DNA of 64,000 bases from Singulisphaera sp. GP187 (GTDB taxonomy: Bacteria > Planctomycetota > Planctomycetia > Isosphaerales > Isosphaeraceae): assembly GCF_900129635.1 (NCBI RefSeq), contig NZ_FSRB01000001.1, forward strand, positions 3,015,501 through 3,079,500, given 5' to 3'. This document shows positions 46,826 through 55,506 of this stretch, one piece after another; within the stretch, counting starts at the first letter, position 1, and each line of letters begins with the position of its first letter. The notes under the pieces are model-generated. The model saw only the letters and a program-made list of their open reading frames with translations, did not search any database and had not been told where the DNA came from. The position numbers were made by a program, and so were the translations under genes.

Positions 46826-47042
46826 TCATGTTCCAAACAGCACTTGTTCGAGATAGTCGTCATTCCAGCCGGCGGCGAGTCGTTTCGACTTCACCCCCGG
46901 ATTCTTGCTCTCCTCATTTTTGAGCAGGCTCAATGCCATGCGGCGGACGATGGAAAAGTTGGCGTCGGCGTGACCTTTGCGTATCCGACTTTGATCCTCG
47001 CCGAACGTGACGTCTAACTGCCAATGCAAGGAATTCTCGATG
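46826..47042 (-). pseudogene. ISAs1 transposase, C-terminal part
   Basis: The frame reads WSIENSLHWQLDVTFGEDQSRIRKGHADANFSIVRRMALSLLKNEESKNPGVKSKR, with the catalytic Glu and the conserved RIRKGHA block, to the stop at 46826. Its 5' end joins foreign sequence at CATCGAGA, and the missing N-terminal part is found at 52607-53546. Confidence 0.85.
47035..47042. other. Attachment-like site, low-coordinate end (TCTCGATG)
   Basis: On the minus strand this is ACTGGTC-CATCGAGA-ATTCC. The same 8 bases, CATCGAGA, occur at the other junction (52599-52606) as ACTGGGG-CATCGAGA-TCCCC. The pattern fits attR and attL made by a serine integrase at a shared core. Confirmation needs an unoccupied ISAs1 copy. 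Confidence 0.5.
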
Positions 47043-47130
47043 GACCAGTCATACTGCCCTCCAGGTAACAAGTTGTGTGAAGGGGGATCGAGCCATACGC
47101 CTCGACCCCCTTCAGATCGAACGAACAAGA

Positions 47131-48233
47131 TCAGTCGCTGCGTGGCCCTGGCGTTCGCAATCGGGCCAGCCGCTCCTGATGATTCCAGAGTCGGGGGCAT
47201 TCTTTCAACGCCCGCAGGCGGTCCAACTCAGTCGCGTCGACCCACACCGCCCAAGGGCCGCCACGCCCACCCAACTGACGCGAGTGCATCCAGCCCTTCT
47301 TTCGCCAGCCGTGCAGCGTGTGCGGCGATACGGCCAGGGTCTGCGCCAGCTCGTGCAACCACACTTCGCCCGACGACAGAACGACCGCCGCCGTCTGGCG
47401 CGACACGCGGGGCCTCAGCCCCAGTTCGTGGAGCAACCGTCGTACGATCCCGTCTGTGAACCGGGTCGCCCGCTTCGGCGGCCGAAAGCTTTCCCGGTCG
47501 AGGATCGTCGCGATCACCTTCGGCGTCTCACCCAGGCCGTGCAGTGCCGCGAGTCGATCCGAAAGCAATTTCCATTGTTGTTGATTTTTATATCCAAAAA
47601 CTTCCCTGGGCAGCGTCCGCTCCCGCACCGTCCCTCCGGCCCATTCGATTCGTGCTTTGACATGATCACATCCTGAATCAACAGTGAGCACCACCCGGTC
47701 GATGAGGAGCCTCACGATCTGGCCTCGGTCCACGTGCGTCGTCGTCGCGGCATGCCACAAGGTCGGCACTTCCGCGGCCAGGCGGCGGATCCGCTCCCGG
47801 TCGGCCTCCCCCAACTGTCGCGGCTGCGCCCTGAGGAAGCGATCGAAGTCCTCCTCCACCTTCCGAACGGCCTGCAACGCCTCGTCCCAGCGACGCTCCA
47901 GGGTACGGCCCACCAGTCGATTCTCCGGCTCGCAGGCCTGGTACTGCCGGCCGGCTCGATCGGCTTCGTACCGCACCCGCTCGACCCGACGCTCCCAGTC
48001 GCGGATCACCTGATGCCGCTGTTCATCGACCCGGGATGCGGCCTCGAGGCTGGCGTCCAGGGCCGCCGGTTGCAAGGCCCCCAGGACCTCTTGGGCGACC
48101 CAAGCCTCGACCTCGATCGCCGAAGCCGATTGACACAGGGGTAGGCCGTAGTCCGACCGCAACGTACTGCAGACGTACGTGGGGCAGCCCCCGCTCCGCC
48201 TGAAGCGCACGTACATCCGATGCCCACATCGAC
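47131..48233 (-). pseudogene. Large serine recombinase, C-terminal half (cut by IS66)
   Basis: Joined to 51241-52290 by removing the IS66 copy and one GTCGATG repeat, the frame runs through CGRCGHRMYVRFRR, a zinc-ribbon. It continues into a coiled coil (VIRDWERRVERVRYEADRAGRQYQ) and a long C-terminal region with HTH-like elements (TLAVSPHTLHGWRKKGW). Total length would be about 710 residues, normal for large serine recombinases. The half itself shows no extra frame breaks. Confidence 0.85.
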
Positions 48234-48797
48234 GTGTCCGTCCGGTAAACCACGTCTTTCAGACGGGCCGACGGCGCGGGATGATGTTCGGGGCACCCTC
48301 TTGAAGTGAACGCAGGGGCCGCGCAAGCCTGGGTCCGGAACGCAACGGCCATCGGGCGAACGCGGGGCACGAGCCACGGGCAAGCCTTGGGTTCATGTCC
48401 GTGGGCGGAACATCATCCTCTCGGTCGGGTCCCCGGCGCCGACCGCCACCCTGAGTGCGGCGGACCAAGCATCCGTCCGGTCGCCCAGGGGGCGGACCTG
48501 CCCGCTGCCCGTACCGGGCCCGGGATGACCGCGGCACTGGGGACGCGCTCGGTGTGCAGGAGACCAAGGCCGCACATGGGGGTGGCGATTGACGACAGCT
48601 CAACCCCTGGGCACCTTCGCGTTGTGAGGATCCACTTTCGACGTTGCAACGGCCGCCCTGGGGGCGACCCACGGTCGGGAAGACGCTGGGTTGGAGAAAG
48701 CATTCGGGGAACCGCAGCTTCGATGTCTTTTGTGGGCGCGGCGCACACAATCGCCCCGAGCTCGTCTGGGACAGAGACGAACTCGGGGCGTGGGGGG
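48234..48797. other. Non-coding tail of the IS66 element
   Basis: About 560 bp between tnpC and the terminal repeat. Open frames are antisense shadows without motifs. IS66 elements sometimes carry accessory genes here; none is seen. Confidence 0.5.
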
Positions 48798-50387
48798 TCA
48801 GTCCTTGGCGGCTTCTCCCGCCTGGCGCAACGCCTGCCAGCGGTCGGGCAACAACTCCTCGATCCGACGCGCCGGGTGTGTGCTGACCCGGTCGAGCACG
48901 TCGCGAAGGTACGCCTGCGGGTCGATCCCCAGGTTCTTGCACGTCGTGCACAGGCTCATCAGCACCGCCGCCGTCTCGCCCCCGCGGTCGCTGCCGACGA
49001 ACAGCCAGTTCTTTCTTCCAAGAGCGATTGGCTTGAATGCGCGTTCACATGCACCGTTATCAAGTTCAAGGAACCCCGCCTCCAGCGGACGCTCAAGCGC
49101 CGTCCAGTGATTGAGCGCATACTGGATCGCCTCGCCGATCGGGCTCTTCGGCAGCACCTTCGGCGCCTCGGCGACCAGCCAGTCATGGAGCTGCTTGAAG
49201 ATCGGACGCGATCGCTCCCCCCGCAGCGCGTGCCGGGCAGCGACGAACGCCTCGTACTCCACGGTCTCAAGTTTCTCCTTGGCCTCTCGCTCCACGTCGT
49301 AGAGCAATCTGATCCACGCCAGCGCCTGGTGCGCCCGCGGCGGGTCGCTGGTCCGGGCCTCATAAAACTTTCGCCGCGCGTGCATCATGCACCCGACCTC
49401 GATGATCTTTCCCGAGGAGTACAGTTGGTCGAAGACCGAAGCGGCATCGGCTTGGAGATAGCCTTTGTAGTCCTTGAAGATCCCCGCCGGGCCGGTGCCT
49501 TTTCGGTCCTCCGTGTAACGATACACGACATGGCGATGGTAGTGGTCGCCGATGACGTTCCAGAGCCGTCCGGTCTTGATCCCCTTGCCCTCGTGATCCT
49601 GCACCTTCACCGGTGTTTCGTCAGTCTGGACGACCCGGGACTCGAGGATCTTGGTCATCATGAGCGTCACGATCGGCGCCAGCAAATCGGCGGCGACGGC
49701 CATCCAGTCGCACATCGTCGACCGGGAGATCTCGACTCCATGGCGAAGGAGGATGCCTTCCTGGCGATAGAGCGGCAAGTGATCGGCATACTTATTGGCA
49801 ATCACGTGAGCCATCAGTCCAGGGCCGGGGAGCCCCTTCTCGATCGGCTCGGGAAGCCGCTCGGCGATCACCACGTTGGCCATGCATTCGGAGCATGCAT
49901 ATTTCGGCCGCACGTGCTGGAGCACGATCAGCGACGCAGGGACGTATTCGAGCTGCTCGCGGACTTCCTCGCCGATGCGGTGGCGCACGGTGCCGCAATC
50001 GGGACACGCGAGTTGTTCGGGGGGGACGTCGTGGAGGACCGGCTTGCGGGGCAGGCTCGCAGGGAGCGGCTTTCGGCCGTGGCCCTTCTTCTTGGGCTGG
50101 GGCGCCCCCGGAGGGAGCGGGGACTCGGGGGCCGGGCCGGGTTGCGGCGTGGGCTCGGGCTCGGCCTCGGCCTCGGCCTGCGCCAGGATTTCCTGAGCGA
50201 AGAGCAAGAGCTGAGCGGGGTCGACCCGCTCGCTCTTCCTGCCGTAGCGCTGGCGGAGGAGTTGTTCGAGCTGATGCTCAAGCTTGGCGTTGAGATGAAG
50301 CTGCTGGCCGAGCGTCTCCAACAACTCGCGGATGAGTTGATGGGCCGTTTCGAGGTCGTCGGGGAGCGGATCGGCCGGGGTGATCAT
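48798..50387 (-). CDS. tnpC: IS66 TnpC transposase
   Basis: The 529-residue DDE enzyme has the N-terminal leucine-rich coiled coil (about 20-55), the motif YGRKSERVDPAQL and a Pro/Glu-rich linker. A zinc-finger region (CPDCGTVRHRIGEEV and CSECMANV) leads to the core with TDETPVKV, ADAASVFDQ and LDNGACERAFKP, and the C-terminal LLPDRW segment. It is full length and in frame. It follows tnpB on the minus strand by 8 bp and acts with TnpA and TnpB in IS66 transposition. Confidence 0.95.
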   Translation of the reverse strand: MITPADPLPDDLETAHQLIRELLETLGQQLHLNAKLEHQLEQLLRQRYGRKSERVDPAQLLLFAQEILAQAEAEAEPEPTPQPGPAPESPLPPGAPQPKKKGHGRKPLPASLPRKPVLHDVPPEQLACPDCGTVRHRIGEEVREQLEYVPASLIVLQHVRPKYACSECMANVVIAERLPEPIEKGLPGPGLMAHVIANKYADHLPLYRQEGILLRHGVEISRSTMCDWMAVAADLLAPIVTLMMTKILESRVVQTDETPVKVQDHEGKGIKTGRLWNVIGDHYHRHVVYRYTEDRKGTGPAGIFKDYKGYLQADAASVFDQLYSSGKIIEVGCMMHARRKFYEARTSDPPRAHQALAWIRLLYDVEREAKEKLETVEYEAFVAARHALRGERSRPIFKQLHDWLVAEAPKVLPKSPIGEAIQYALNHWTALERPLEAGFLELDNGACERAFKPIALGRKNWLFVGSDRGGETAAVLMSLCTTCKNLGIDPQAYLRDVLDRVSTHPARRIEELLPDRWQALRQAGEAAKD

Positions 50388-50395
50388 ACCCTAGA

Positions 50396-50797
50396 CTACG
50401 TCGACGTGTGCTCATTTGTTGGCGAAACTTTCTCCGAATTTTGGAGGGGTGTCAGGGGCCGCGTGTAGCGGTGCCGTCGTCGGGCCGTGTTCAGGTCGAT
50501 GCCGGCCAGGAGCGCGGCGAGATCGGCGGTGGTCATCTCGACGCGGCCCGCGGCGGCGTCTGGAAGGCGGAAGGTCCCGCTCTCAAGCCGCTTAGCCCAG
50601 ACGGCCAAACCGTCACGGTCCCAATAGAGGATCTTGATGCGATCCCGTCGCTTGTTGATGAAGACGAAGAGGTGGCCGGAGAGGGGATCGAGTTCGAGGG
50701 CGCCCACGACCAGGGCGGAGAGTCCGTCGAAGCTCTTCCGCATATCGGCTGGTTCTTTGGCGAGGTAGACACGAACGGCGGCGCTCAGTCCGAACAT
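50396..50797 (-). CDS. tnpB: IS66 accessory protein TnpB
   Basis: The 133-residue product begins MFGLSAAVRVYLAKEPADMRKSFDGLSALV and contains HLFVFINKRRDRIKILYWDRDGLAVWAKRLE, the signature of the IS66 Orf2-like family. Its start overlaps the end of tnpA by 13 bp, which indicates translational coupling. The biochemical role of TnpB is not settled but it is required for efficient transposition in studied three-gene IS66 elements. Confidence 0.95.
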   Translation of the reverse strand: MFGLSAAVRVYLAKEPADMRKSFDGLSALVVGALELDPLSGHLFVFINKRRDRIKILYWDRDGLAVWAKRLESGTFRLPDAAAGRVEMTTADLAALLAGIDLNTARRRHRYTRPLTPLQNSEKVSPTNEHTST

Positions 50798-51147
50798 GGT
50801 CGCTCCTCGACGAGGGCGATAAGTTGGCGGAGGGTCTGGGGATCGAAGCCGGGTGCGACAGCGATTCGGCGGCCACTGGTAAGAATCAGTTCGAGAGGCT
50901 GTGGGACGGGAGCGGTGGCGGGGATGGGATCAGGGAGGATGGTGACGGGGATGAAGTGGGCCGCAGCGTCGGCGGAACGAGGGTTCGCGGGGGTCGGCTT
51001 CGGGGTGGGGGCCTGGTAGAGGCGCTTTCGGAAGGAATGGATGGAGATTCCGCGTCGTTGGCAGAACTCGGCCTGAGTCAGGCCGCTACGGCGGAAATCG
51101 TTGAGGAGGGCGTTCCAGCGGAGGTCGAGGATATGGCCCCGAGGCAT
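50785..51147 (-). CDS. tnpA: IS66 accessory protein TnpA
   Basis: A 120-residue protein starting MPRGHILDLRWNALLNDFRRSGLTQAEFCQRRGISIHSFRKRLYQ, a helix-turn-helix of the IS66 Orf1 type, followed by a Pro-rich linker and a short C-terminal domain (LELILTSGRRIAVAPGFDPQTLRQLIALVE). It is the first gene of the IS66 operon, about 90 bp inside the terminal repeat. Confidence 0.93.
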   Translation of the reverse strand: MPRGHILDLRWNALLNDFRRSGLTQAEFCQRRGISIHSFRKRLYQAPTPKPTPANPRSADAAAHFIPVTILPDPIPATAPVPQPLELILTSGRRIAVAPGFDPQTLRQLIALVEERPCSD

Positions 51148-51240
51148 GGCGTGATCTCCCGGACAGGGCCGTCAGCCCCATCACGGGAATGATCACCGGT
51201 TTTCACGCCGCCTTCCAGATGCAGTCCACCGGACGGACTC

Positions 51241-52290
51241 CATCGACCGCAACGAACCACGCCCGCCAGCAAGGCGGCCCCGTCCCGGACCGCGCCGGCC
51301 GACTCGGCTCGCGACCGGTTCGCCGCCATCCGCGTCTGGTTCGCCTCGAATCGCTCCCAGCTGATGTACGCTGGGTAAATACCGGTCCCTCAAGAAGACC
51401 TGGCACTGCTCCGCAGCCAGCCCGCTGCTGCGGCCGCTCTTGGGGCTGCCGGGCTTCCGGCGGCGCGGATCGACTGGACGAATTCCGTAAATATAAGCGC
51501 CTGCATAAATCGGGTGACGGAGGATGTGGCGGACGGTTTCCCGGCATGGGGGACGCCAGTCCAGTTCCCCACGGTTGGGACCACCGCGCCGACGTAATGG
51601 CATCCGGAAGTCGCAGGCGATCAAGTGACGGAGGACCCCGTGGACCGTCCCCTGGCGATCGAACTGATCGAAGACCAGGCGGACGATCTCCTGGACCTGC
51701 TCGTCCGGGTCCAAGCTGACCTCTCCGGCTGACGACTTGACGTACCCGACCGGGACAGCGACCACCAACTCTCCGCGACGAGCTTTGTTCAATTTCCCCT
51801 GGTGCATCCTTGGTTTTAGAATATGCAGTTCTGTTTCATTCATCATGCCGGTCACCCCCAGCAACAGGCGATCCGAATACTCGGTCGGATCGTAGATCGA
51901 TTCCGCGTCGGCGAGCAGGACCCGGAACCGGGCGCAGAGCTCGATCAGGTGGTGCCAGTCCTTGCAAGACCGGGCCAGCCGGCTCATCTCGAGCCCGAGG
52001 ATCAACCCCACCCGATCCAACGCGACTTCGGCGAGCAACCGCTGGAACCCCGGCCGGCCCTCGATCGATCGCCCGCTCTTACCCAGGTCGTCGTCGATCA
52101 CCTGGACCTGAGGCCGCGGCCATCCCAAGTCAACGGCCCGATCGGTCAAGGCATATTGACGGGCGGTGGATTCCTGATGTTCGAGGACCTGCTGGGGTGT
52201 TGACTGCCGGACGTAGACGACCGCGGCCCGGTCGAGATGGCAGGACTTGAGCTTGGGGGACGATGGCACATCACGCGAGAGGATGTTCAT
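51241..52290 (-). pseudogene. Large serine recombinase, N-terminal half
   Basis: The frame starts at 52290 (MNILSRDVPSSPKLK). It contains the resolvase catalytic domain: AVVYVRQSTPQQV with the nucleophilic serine, IDDDLGKSGRSIEGRPGFQRLL, LGLEMSRLARSCKDW and MMNETELHILKPRM. The recombinase domain follows (VPVGYVKSSAGEVSLDPDEQVQEIVRLVF, RHILRHPIYAGAYIYG). After VFLRDRY, a few extra bases (TTTA near 51376) shift the frame. The proper sequence resumes as PAYISWERFEANQTRMAANRSRAE up to VVRCGR, where the IS66 is inserted. So two lesions disable it. Confidence 0.88.
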
Positions 52291-52520
52291 GACTTGCCTC
52301 CTCCGGCGTAGCCGCGCTGGTGTCCAAGGGACGAGCGAGAAGTTCGGCGAGGAGACGTTGGAGCCTCCGCCGACGATCTGGCGGGAGTTGGGCCCAGATC
52401 TCGGTCAGTGGGGTCGGCAGAGAAATCGAGCGCGGGGGGGGACGCAGGTGGATTCACTGTTAAGCATGAGGTGCCTCCGTGGTCCTGAGAGATTCTGTCG
52501 CTCCACGCGGCCAACGCCAA
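52287..52520 (-). CDS. Small ORF overlapping the serine recombinase start
   Basis: A frame ending QRGYAGGGKS overlaps the recombinase ATG by 4 bp (ATGA). It is Ser/Pro/Ala-rich and up to 77 residues. The overlap suggests translational coupling, but I recognise no family and the start is uncertain. It might be a leader ORF of the recombinase element. Confidence 0.3.
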   Translation of the reverse strand: MALAAWSDRISQDHGGTSCLTVNPPASPPALDFSADPTDRDLGPTPARSSAEAPTSPRRTSRSSLGHQRGYAGGGKS

Positions 52521-52598
52521 CAGGGCGTCTGCCGTGATGGTAACCGGCGCATCCGAGGGCGCACAAGTTATCGCTTCGTGGGTCTTCTGGCTGGGGGA

Positions 52599-52606
52599 TC
52601 TCGATG
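52599..52606. other. Attachment-like site, high-coordinate end (TCTCGATG)
   Basis: Partner of 47035-47042. It joins the N-terminal ISAs1 coding part (RAVRSHWGIE) to the recombinase element. The two sites share CATCGAGA and also ACTGG four positions upstream, as expected if attB and attP resembled each other. Confidence 0.5.
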
Positions 52607-53546
52607 CCCCAGTGGCTTCGAACTGCGCGAGAAAACAGCTTTAAGTTCACCTCAAGGCTACTGATGTAATAACGAACTTCATTCGTTGTTTTCCCATTTC
52701 GCACGCAATCCAAGACCACCACACCGATCGACTTCATGCCCTCCCATAACGCGAGCCCCGGCAAATCTGTAGGCACAGCCATTTGAATGTAAGTGCGGGT
52801 TTCTTCACGCCCGTGCGCCTTCTCGCGGGTCTGAAGTTGACCTGCCTTGACATCGACGAAATCGTTCTCCCACTCCTTGTTGATCGATTCCATGACGGCC
52901 TGAAACAACGTCTCCTGGTTCCCTTTCACCGCCAACAGATAATCCGCCTCGCCTTTGATGATCTGCGCGGCGATCGCCTTCTGCGTCCCCATCGCGTCGA
53001 TCGTGATGATCGCCCTTTTATGTCCACCAGTCTCAGTAATTCGGGAATCGCCGTGATCTCGTTGGATTTCTCGGCGCAGGCCACTTGCCCCAGCGACAGT
53101 CCAAATTCGCTGGCCCAGACGCTCACCGAATGCAAGGCTCCCAGCCCGTTCTTGCGATCCTGGCTCCGCCGCAACGTCTTGCCGTCCACCGCCAGGATCG
53201 GTTGTTCCACGCCGGTCTCCGCGGTCGCTGTCTCCCGCAACGCCTGCAGCCAGTTGGCAAAGCAAGCTTGAAACATCGCGGGCTTGAGAACCATCAGGAC
53301 ACGTCGGAAGACATCTTTTCGTGGGACTCCATGGGGCAAGTCCAGCGTTCTGACGAGGAGTACCTGCTTGAGTGTGGCCCACTTGGCGATCGCGGTTGGC
53401 CCAGCGGCGCCGGCCAGCACTGCCATCAGGGCAATGACGATGACGCTGCTCAGAGGATGATGCCGATTGATGGTAGAGCGAGGGTCCTCAAGCTCCGCGA
53501 AATGCCGAATGATCTCGTCCACGCCGATCCGCTGGATGTCCGCCAT
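52607..53546 (-). pseudogene. ISAs1 transposase, N-terminal part
   Basis: Starting at 53546 (MADIQRIGVDEIIRHFAELEDPRSTINRHHPLSSV), the frame includes PILAVDGKTLRRS (first catalytic Asp), a frameshift near 53020, then IITIDAMGTQKAIAAQIIKGEADYLLAVKGNQ (second Asp) and RYYISSLEVNLKLFSRAVRSHWGIE. It ends where the recombinase element begins. Frameshift and interruption both inactivate it. Confidence 0.87.
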
Positions 53547-53663
53547 GATTGACCCGCTGCGTGCCGTTGTCGAAAAAGTCTCCCAAGAAAGGTATACAAA
53601 CAAATTGCCCAGGGCGCAAGCGTTACAGTTTGCCTTGTTTGCTCAAAATGCGCGCTAGCCCTG

Positions 53664-53810
53664 TACCAAAAGGCCACTGCCGATAATCCATATCCCAATC
53701 TCAAGCTGTAAAATCCGCGGAGAATACAGAATGTATTATCCTTTCTGTTTTATCAAAAAGGTGCTGGTTGCACCCAGCACTTCCATCCATAGAGCCATTG
53801 GCACTAAACA
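53664..53810. other. Short spacer with a small hairpin
   Basis: AATAC-AGAAT-GTATT near 53723 forms a 5-bp stem. It lies between the ISAs1 end and the HTH gene and could end transcription of the latter; weak evidence. Confidence 0.3.
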
Positions 53811-54104
53811 TCAGCCGATTTGTTTATGTTGCGGCAGCAGCCCGCTCTTTTGATACCGCTGCAGCTCCGCGTGGGAGATCACCCAGGCCGAATGCGCGCC
53901 ACGGCCCGACTGCCTCTTCTCGGTATGAATGCGACCCAATCTGCACCACTCGCGCACGGTGAACTCGGCCTTGCTAACGAGACGGGCGAACTCGTCCGTC
54001 GAATACCAGTCCCTGATCGTCTGCCGCTCGATCAACGCGGCCAGCATCGATTCGATGCGGTCGAGGCGTTCGTCGAGATTCCGCGGTGCTGCGTCGGTGG
54101 TCAT
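53811..54104 (-). CDS. Excisionase-like helix-turn-helix protein
   Basis: The 97-residue protein starts MTTDAAPRNLDERLDRIESMLAALIERQTI, a short coiled coil. A winged-HTH of the excisionase/MerR type follows: WYSTDEFARLVSKAEFTVREWCRLGRIHTEKRQSGRGAHSAWVISHAEL. The ATG at 54104 is preferred to an upstream frame start since this is the conserved beginning of the family in planctomycetes. Such proteins accompany integrative elements with primase-polymerase genes and control excision or transcription. It is divergent from the primase genes on the plus strand. Confidence 0.8.
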   Translation of the reverse strand: MTTDAAPRNLDERLDRIESMLAALIERQTIRDWYSTDEFARLVSKAEFTVREWCRLGRIHTEKRQSGRGAHSAWVISHAELQRYQKSGLLPQHKQIG

Positions 54105-54232
54105 CGTTCCTGCCCCTTCTCCTGTTCCGCGCCGGCCAGATTGCATTCGGAGAGAATGCGGCCGGGTACGATAGCGATGGCCCCATGATCGGCACAACCT
54201 CGACCGGATCCCGAACGCTCCCAGGGGCCCCT

Positions 54233-54469
54233 TCACTTGCCGCCCGGATCGCGGAAATGACAGTCGGTGTCATCGAGAATTGAACCCAGAGCTGCGGCTT
54301 TTGCGACGTTGGCTCCCTTCCCCGCGTGGTGCTCTCCTCGCCGTCTTGAACGCATCCAGGTCTGGAGTATCTCCTCCTGCAACTCGCCCCATCGTTGCTC
54401 CAAGTCGACTTGGCGCGGCTTGAAGGATTCGAGGAGGCTCTCCATCGCTCTGATCCTCGCGTAGGCCAT
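54233..54469 (-). CDS. Small hypothetical protein of the replication module
   Basis: From the ATG at 54469 (or 54445) the frame gives MESLLESFKPRQVDLEQRWGELQEEIL, an amphipathic helix, then a basic region TWMRSRRRGEHHAGKG and a short tail. It precedes the HTH gene on the same strand. I recognise no family; coding is plausible, not certain. Confidence 0.4.
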   Translation of the reverse strand: MAYARIRAMESLLESFKPRQVDLEQRWGELQEEILQTWMRSRRRGEHHAGKGANVAKAAALGSILDDTDCHFRDPGGK

Positions 54470-54615
54470 CGGACGCGCCTGCTTGGCCCCATGACATTCG
54501 CGTCGATCGACGGTCATCATCGGCCGCCCCGATCGCATGGAGCAAGGCCAGATGTCAAGTATGCATCTCCGAGAACCGTGTCGAGGCATCGAACTGGGGG
54601 CTCAGACCAACATCG

Positions 54616-54631
54616 GGGTAAGATCTTACCC
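54616..54631. promoter_or_regulatory. Perfect 16-bp palindrome between divergent genes
   Basis: GGGTAAGATCTTACCC lies between the minus-strand HTH gene set and the plus-strand genes from 54702, a natural operator position. A similar imperfect site, GAGTAAGACCTTACCC, lies at 63580-63595. Confidence 0.45.
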
Positions 54632-54701
54632 GGCCAGGCTCGGTCTCCGCTTGCAATTGGTCCCGACTATGTACCTTCCTTGACTTTCGAGGAGAGATCT
54701 T

Positions 54702-55457
54702 ATGAATAGGGAGCGGACCTGCTACTCCGGTGGGCGGAGTTTCCAGGACACTAGCAAGCCGCACCGTCTGCTGACGCCACGCCGCGATCCCGCCCTCAAT
54801 GCTCCGATCGTGACGCTCGAGGACCCGCAGCGCAAGGAGAGGCACCCTGTCGAAGACCTCTTCAAGCGTGTCTTCGGCCCCGCGTGGAATGCCGGCACGC
54901 CAACGCCCCGCCGGAACCAACTCCCAGCATTGATCACAGGCCTGACTACGAGCCGGACCTACGCCTCAGAACCTTGTAGCGATCCTGGAGAGCCGATCGC
55001 CCCTCAATCAGCAACGCGAGGCCGACCGGATCGTGCTGGGGGCCCCCGGGGATCCAACCCGCTGTCAGTTCTCCAGTGTCTCCAACTGGCGGTGGCAAGA
55101 CCCGGACCGGAATCGCCTTGGTGGATTTTCGCGCGGTTGGCCGCGACGTTCACCGGGCAGGTGGCCAAAGAGTTGAAAGATATAAGTCGATTCGTAGGGC
55201 AACTCACGCCCTCCTGCCCGGGTGGTCCCGTGAGCCATCTTGTGTCGAAGACGACTCAGCAAGTTTATGGGACATCGCGACAGGAGGGACAGCTTCCGCT
55301 TCCCCTTGGTCAGCCCGACCGATTGTCCCCCTCGCCGCGCGGGGGAGTCGGGAAAGACCACTGGTTGAGTTGGCCTGGATCTCCAGGCCGCTTTGGTCAA
55401 GTCTCTTGCAACCACGAGGTCGGTCCGACGTGGACCAACCCGCATCAAACGAGATGA
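54702..55457 (+). CDS. Hypothetical protein before the primase-polymerase
   Basis: The ATG is preceded by an excellent GAGGAGA site. The 251-codon frame shows strong G/C in third positions over the first 90 codons (for example VTLEDPQRKERHPVEDLFKRVFGPAWN) and a looser pattern afterwards, so the 3' part may be out of frame or decayed. No family was recognised. Position and strand suggest an accessory gene of the replication module. Confidence 0.45.
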   Translation: MNRERTCYSGGRSFQDTSKPHRLLTPRRDPALNAPIVTLEDPQRKERHPVEDLFKRVFGPAWNAGTPTPRRNQLPALITGLTTSRTYASEPCSDPGEPIAPQSATRGRPDRAGGPRGSNPLSVLQCLQLAVARPGPESPWWIFARLAATFTGQVAKELKDISRFVGQLTPSCPGGPVSHLVSKTTQQVYGTSRQEGQLPLPLGQPDRLSPSPRGGVGKDHWLSWPGSPGRFGQVSCNHEVGPTWTNPHQTR

Positions 55458-55506
55458 GCCCCGGACGGGGTAGCCACCCGTCCGGGGCCCTGGAGACACG
55501 ATCAGG

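Larger units (their letters stand above)
48234..51240 (-). mobile_element. IS66 family element, complete with tnpA-tnpB-tnpC
   Basis: The inverted ends GTGTCCGTCCGGTAAACC (48234) and GAGTCCGTCCGGTGGACT (complement, ending 51240) are flanked by a 7-bp direct repeat CATCGAC at 48227-48233 and 51241-51247. IS66 elements usually make 8-bp repeats. The element is 3007 bp, carries three intact genes, and interrupts the zinc ribbon of the serine recombinase. Confidence 0.93.
46806..53663 (-). mobile_element. ISAs1 family element, split by a nested insertion
   Basis: Both ends begin with CAGGGC read inwards (46806 on the plus strand and 53663 on the minus strand). The N-terminal transposase coding part lies at 52607-53546 and the C-terminal part at 46826-47042, in the same orientation and right order. 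Removing 47042-52606 gives an element of about 1.29 kb, a normal ISAs1 size. No target duplication could be seen. Confidence 0.75.

Noticed and set aside
48306..50468. A 720-codon plus-strand frame
   Set aside because: It lies opposite IS66 tnpC, whose motifs and operon context are clear. It is an antisense shadow.
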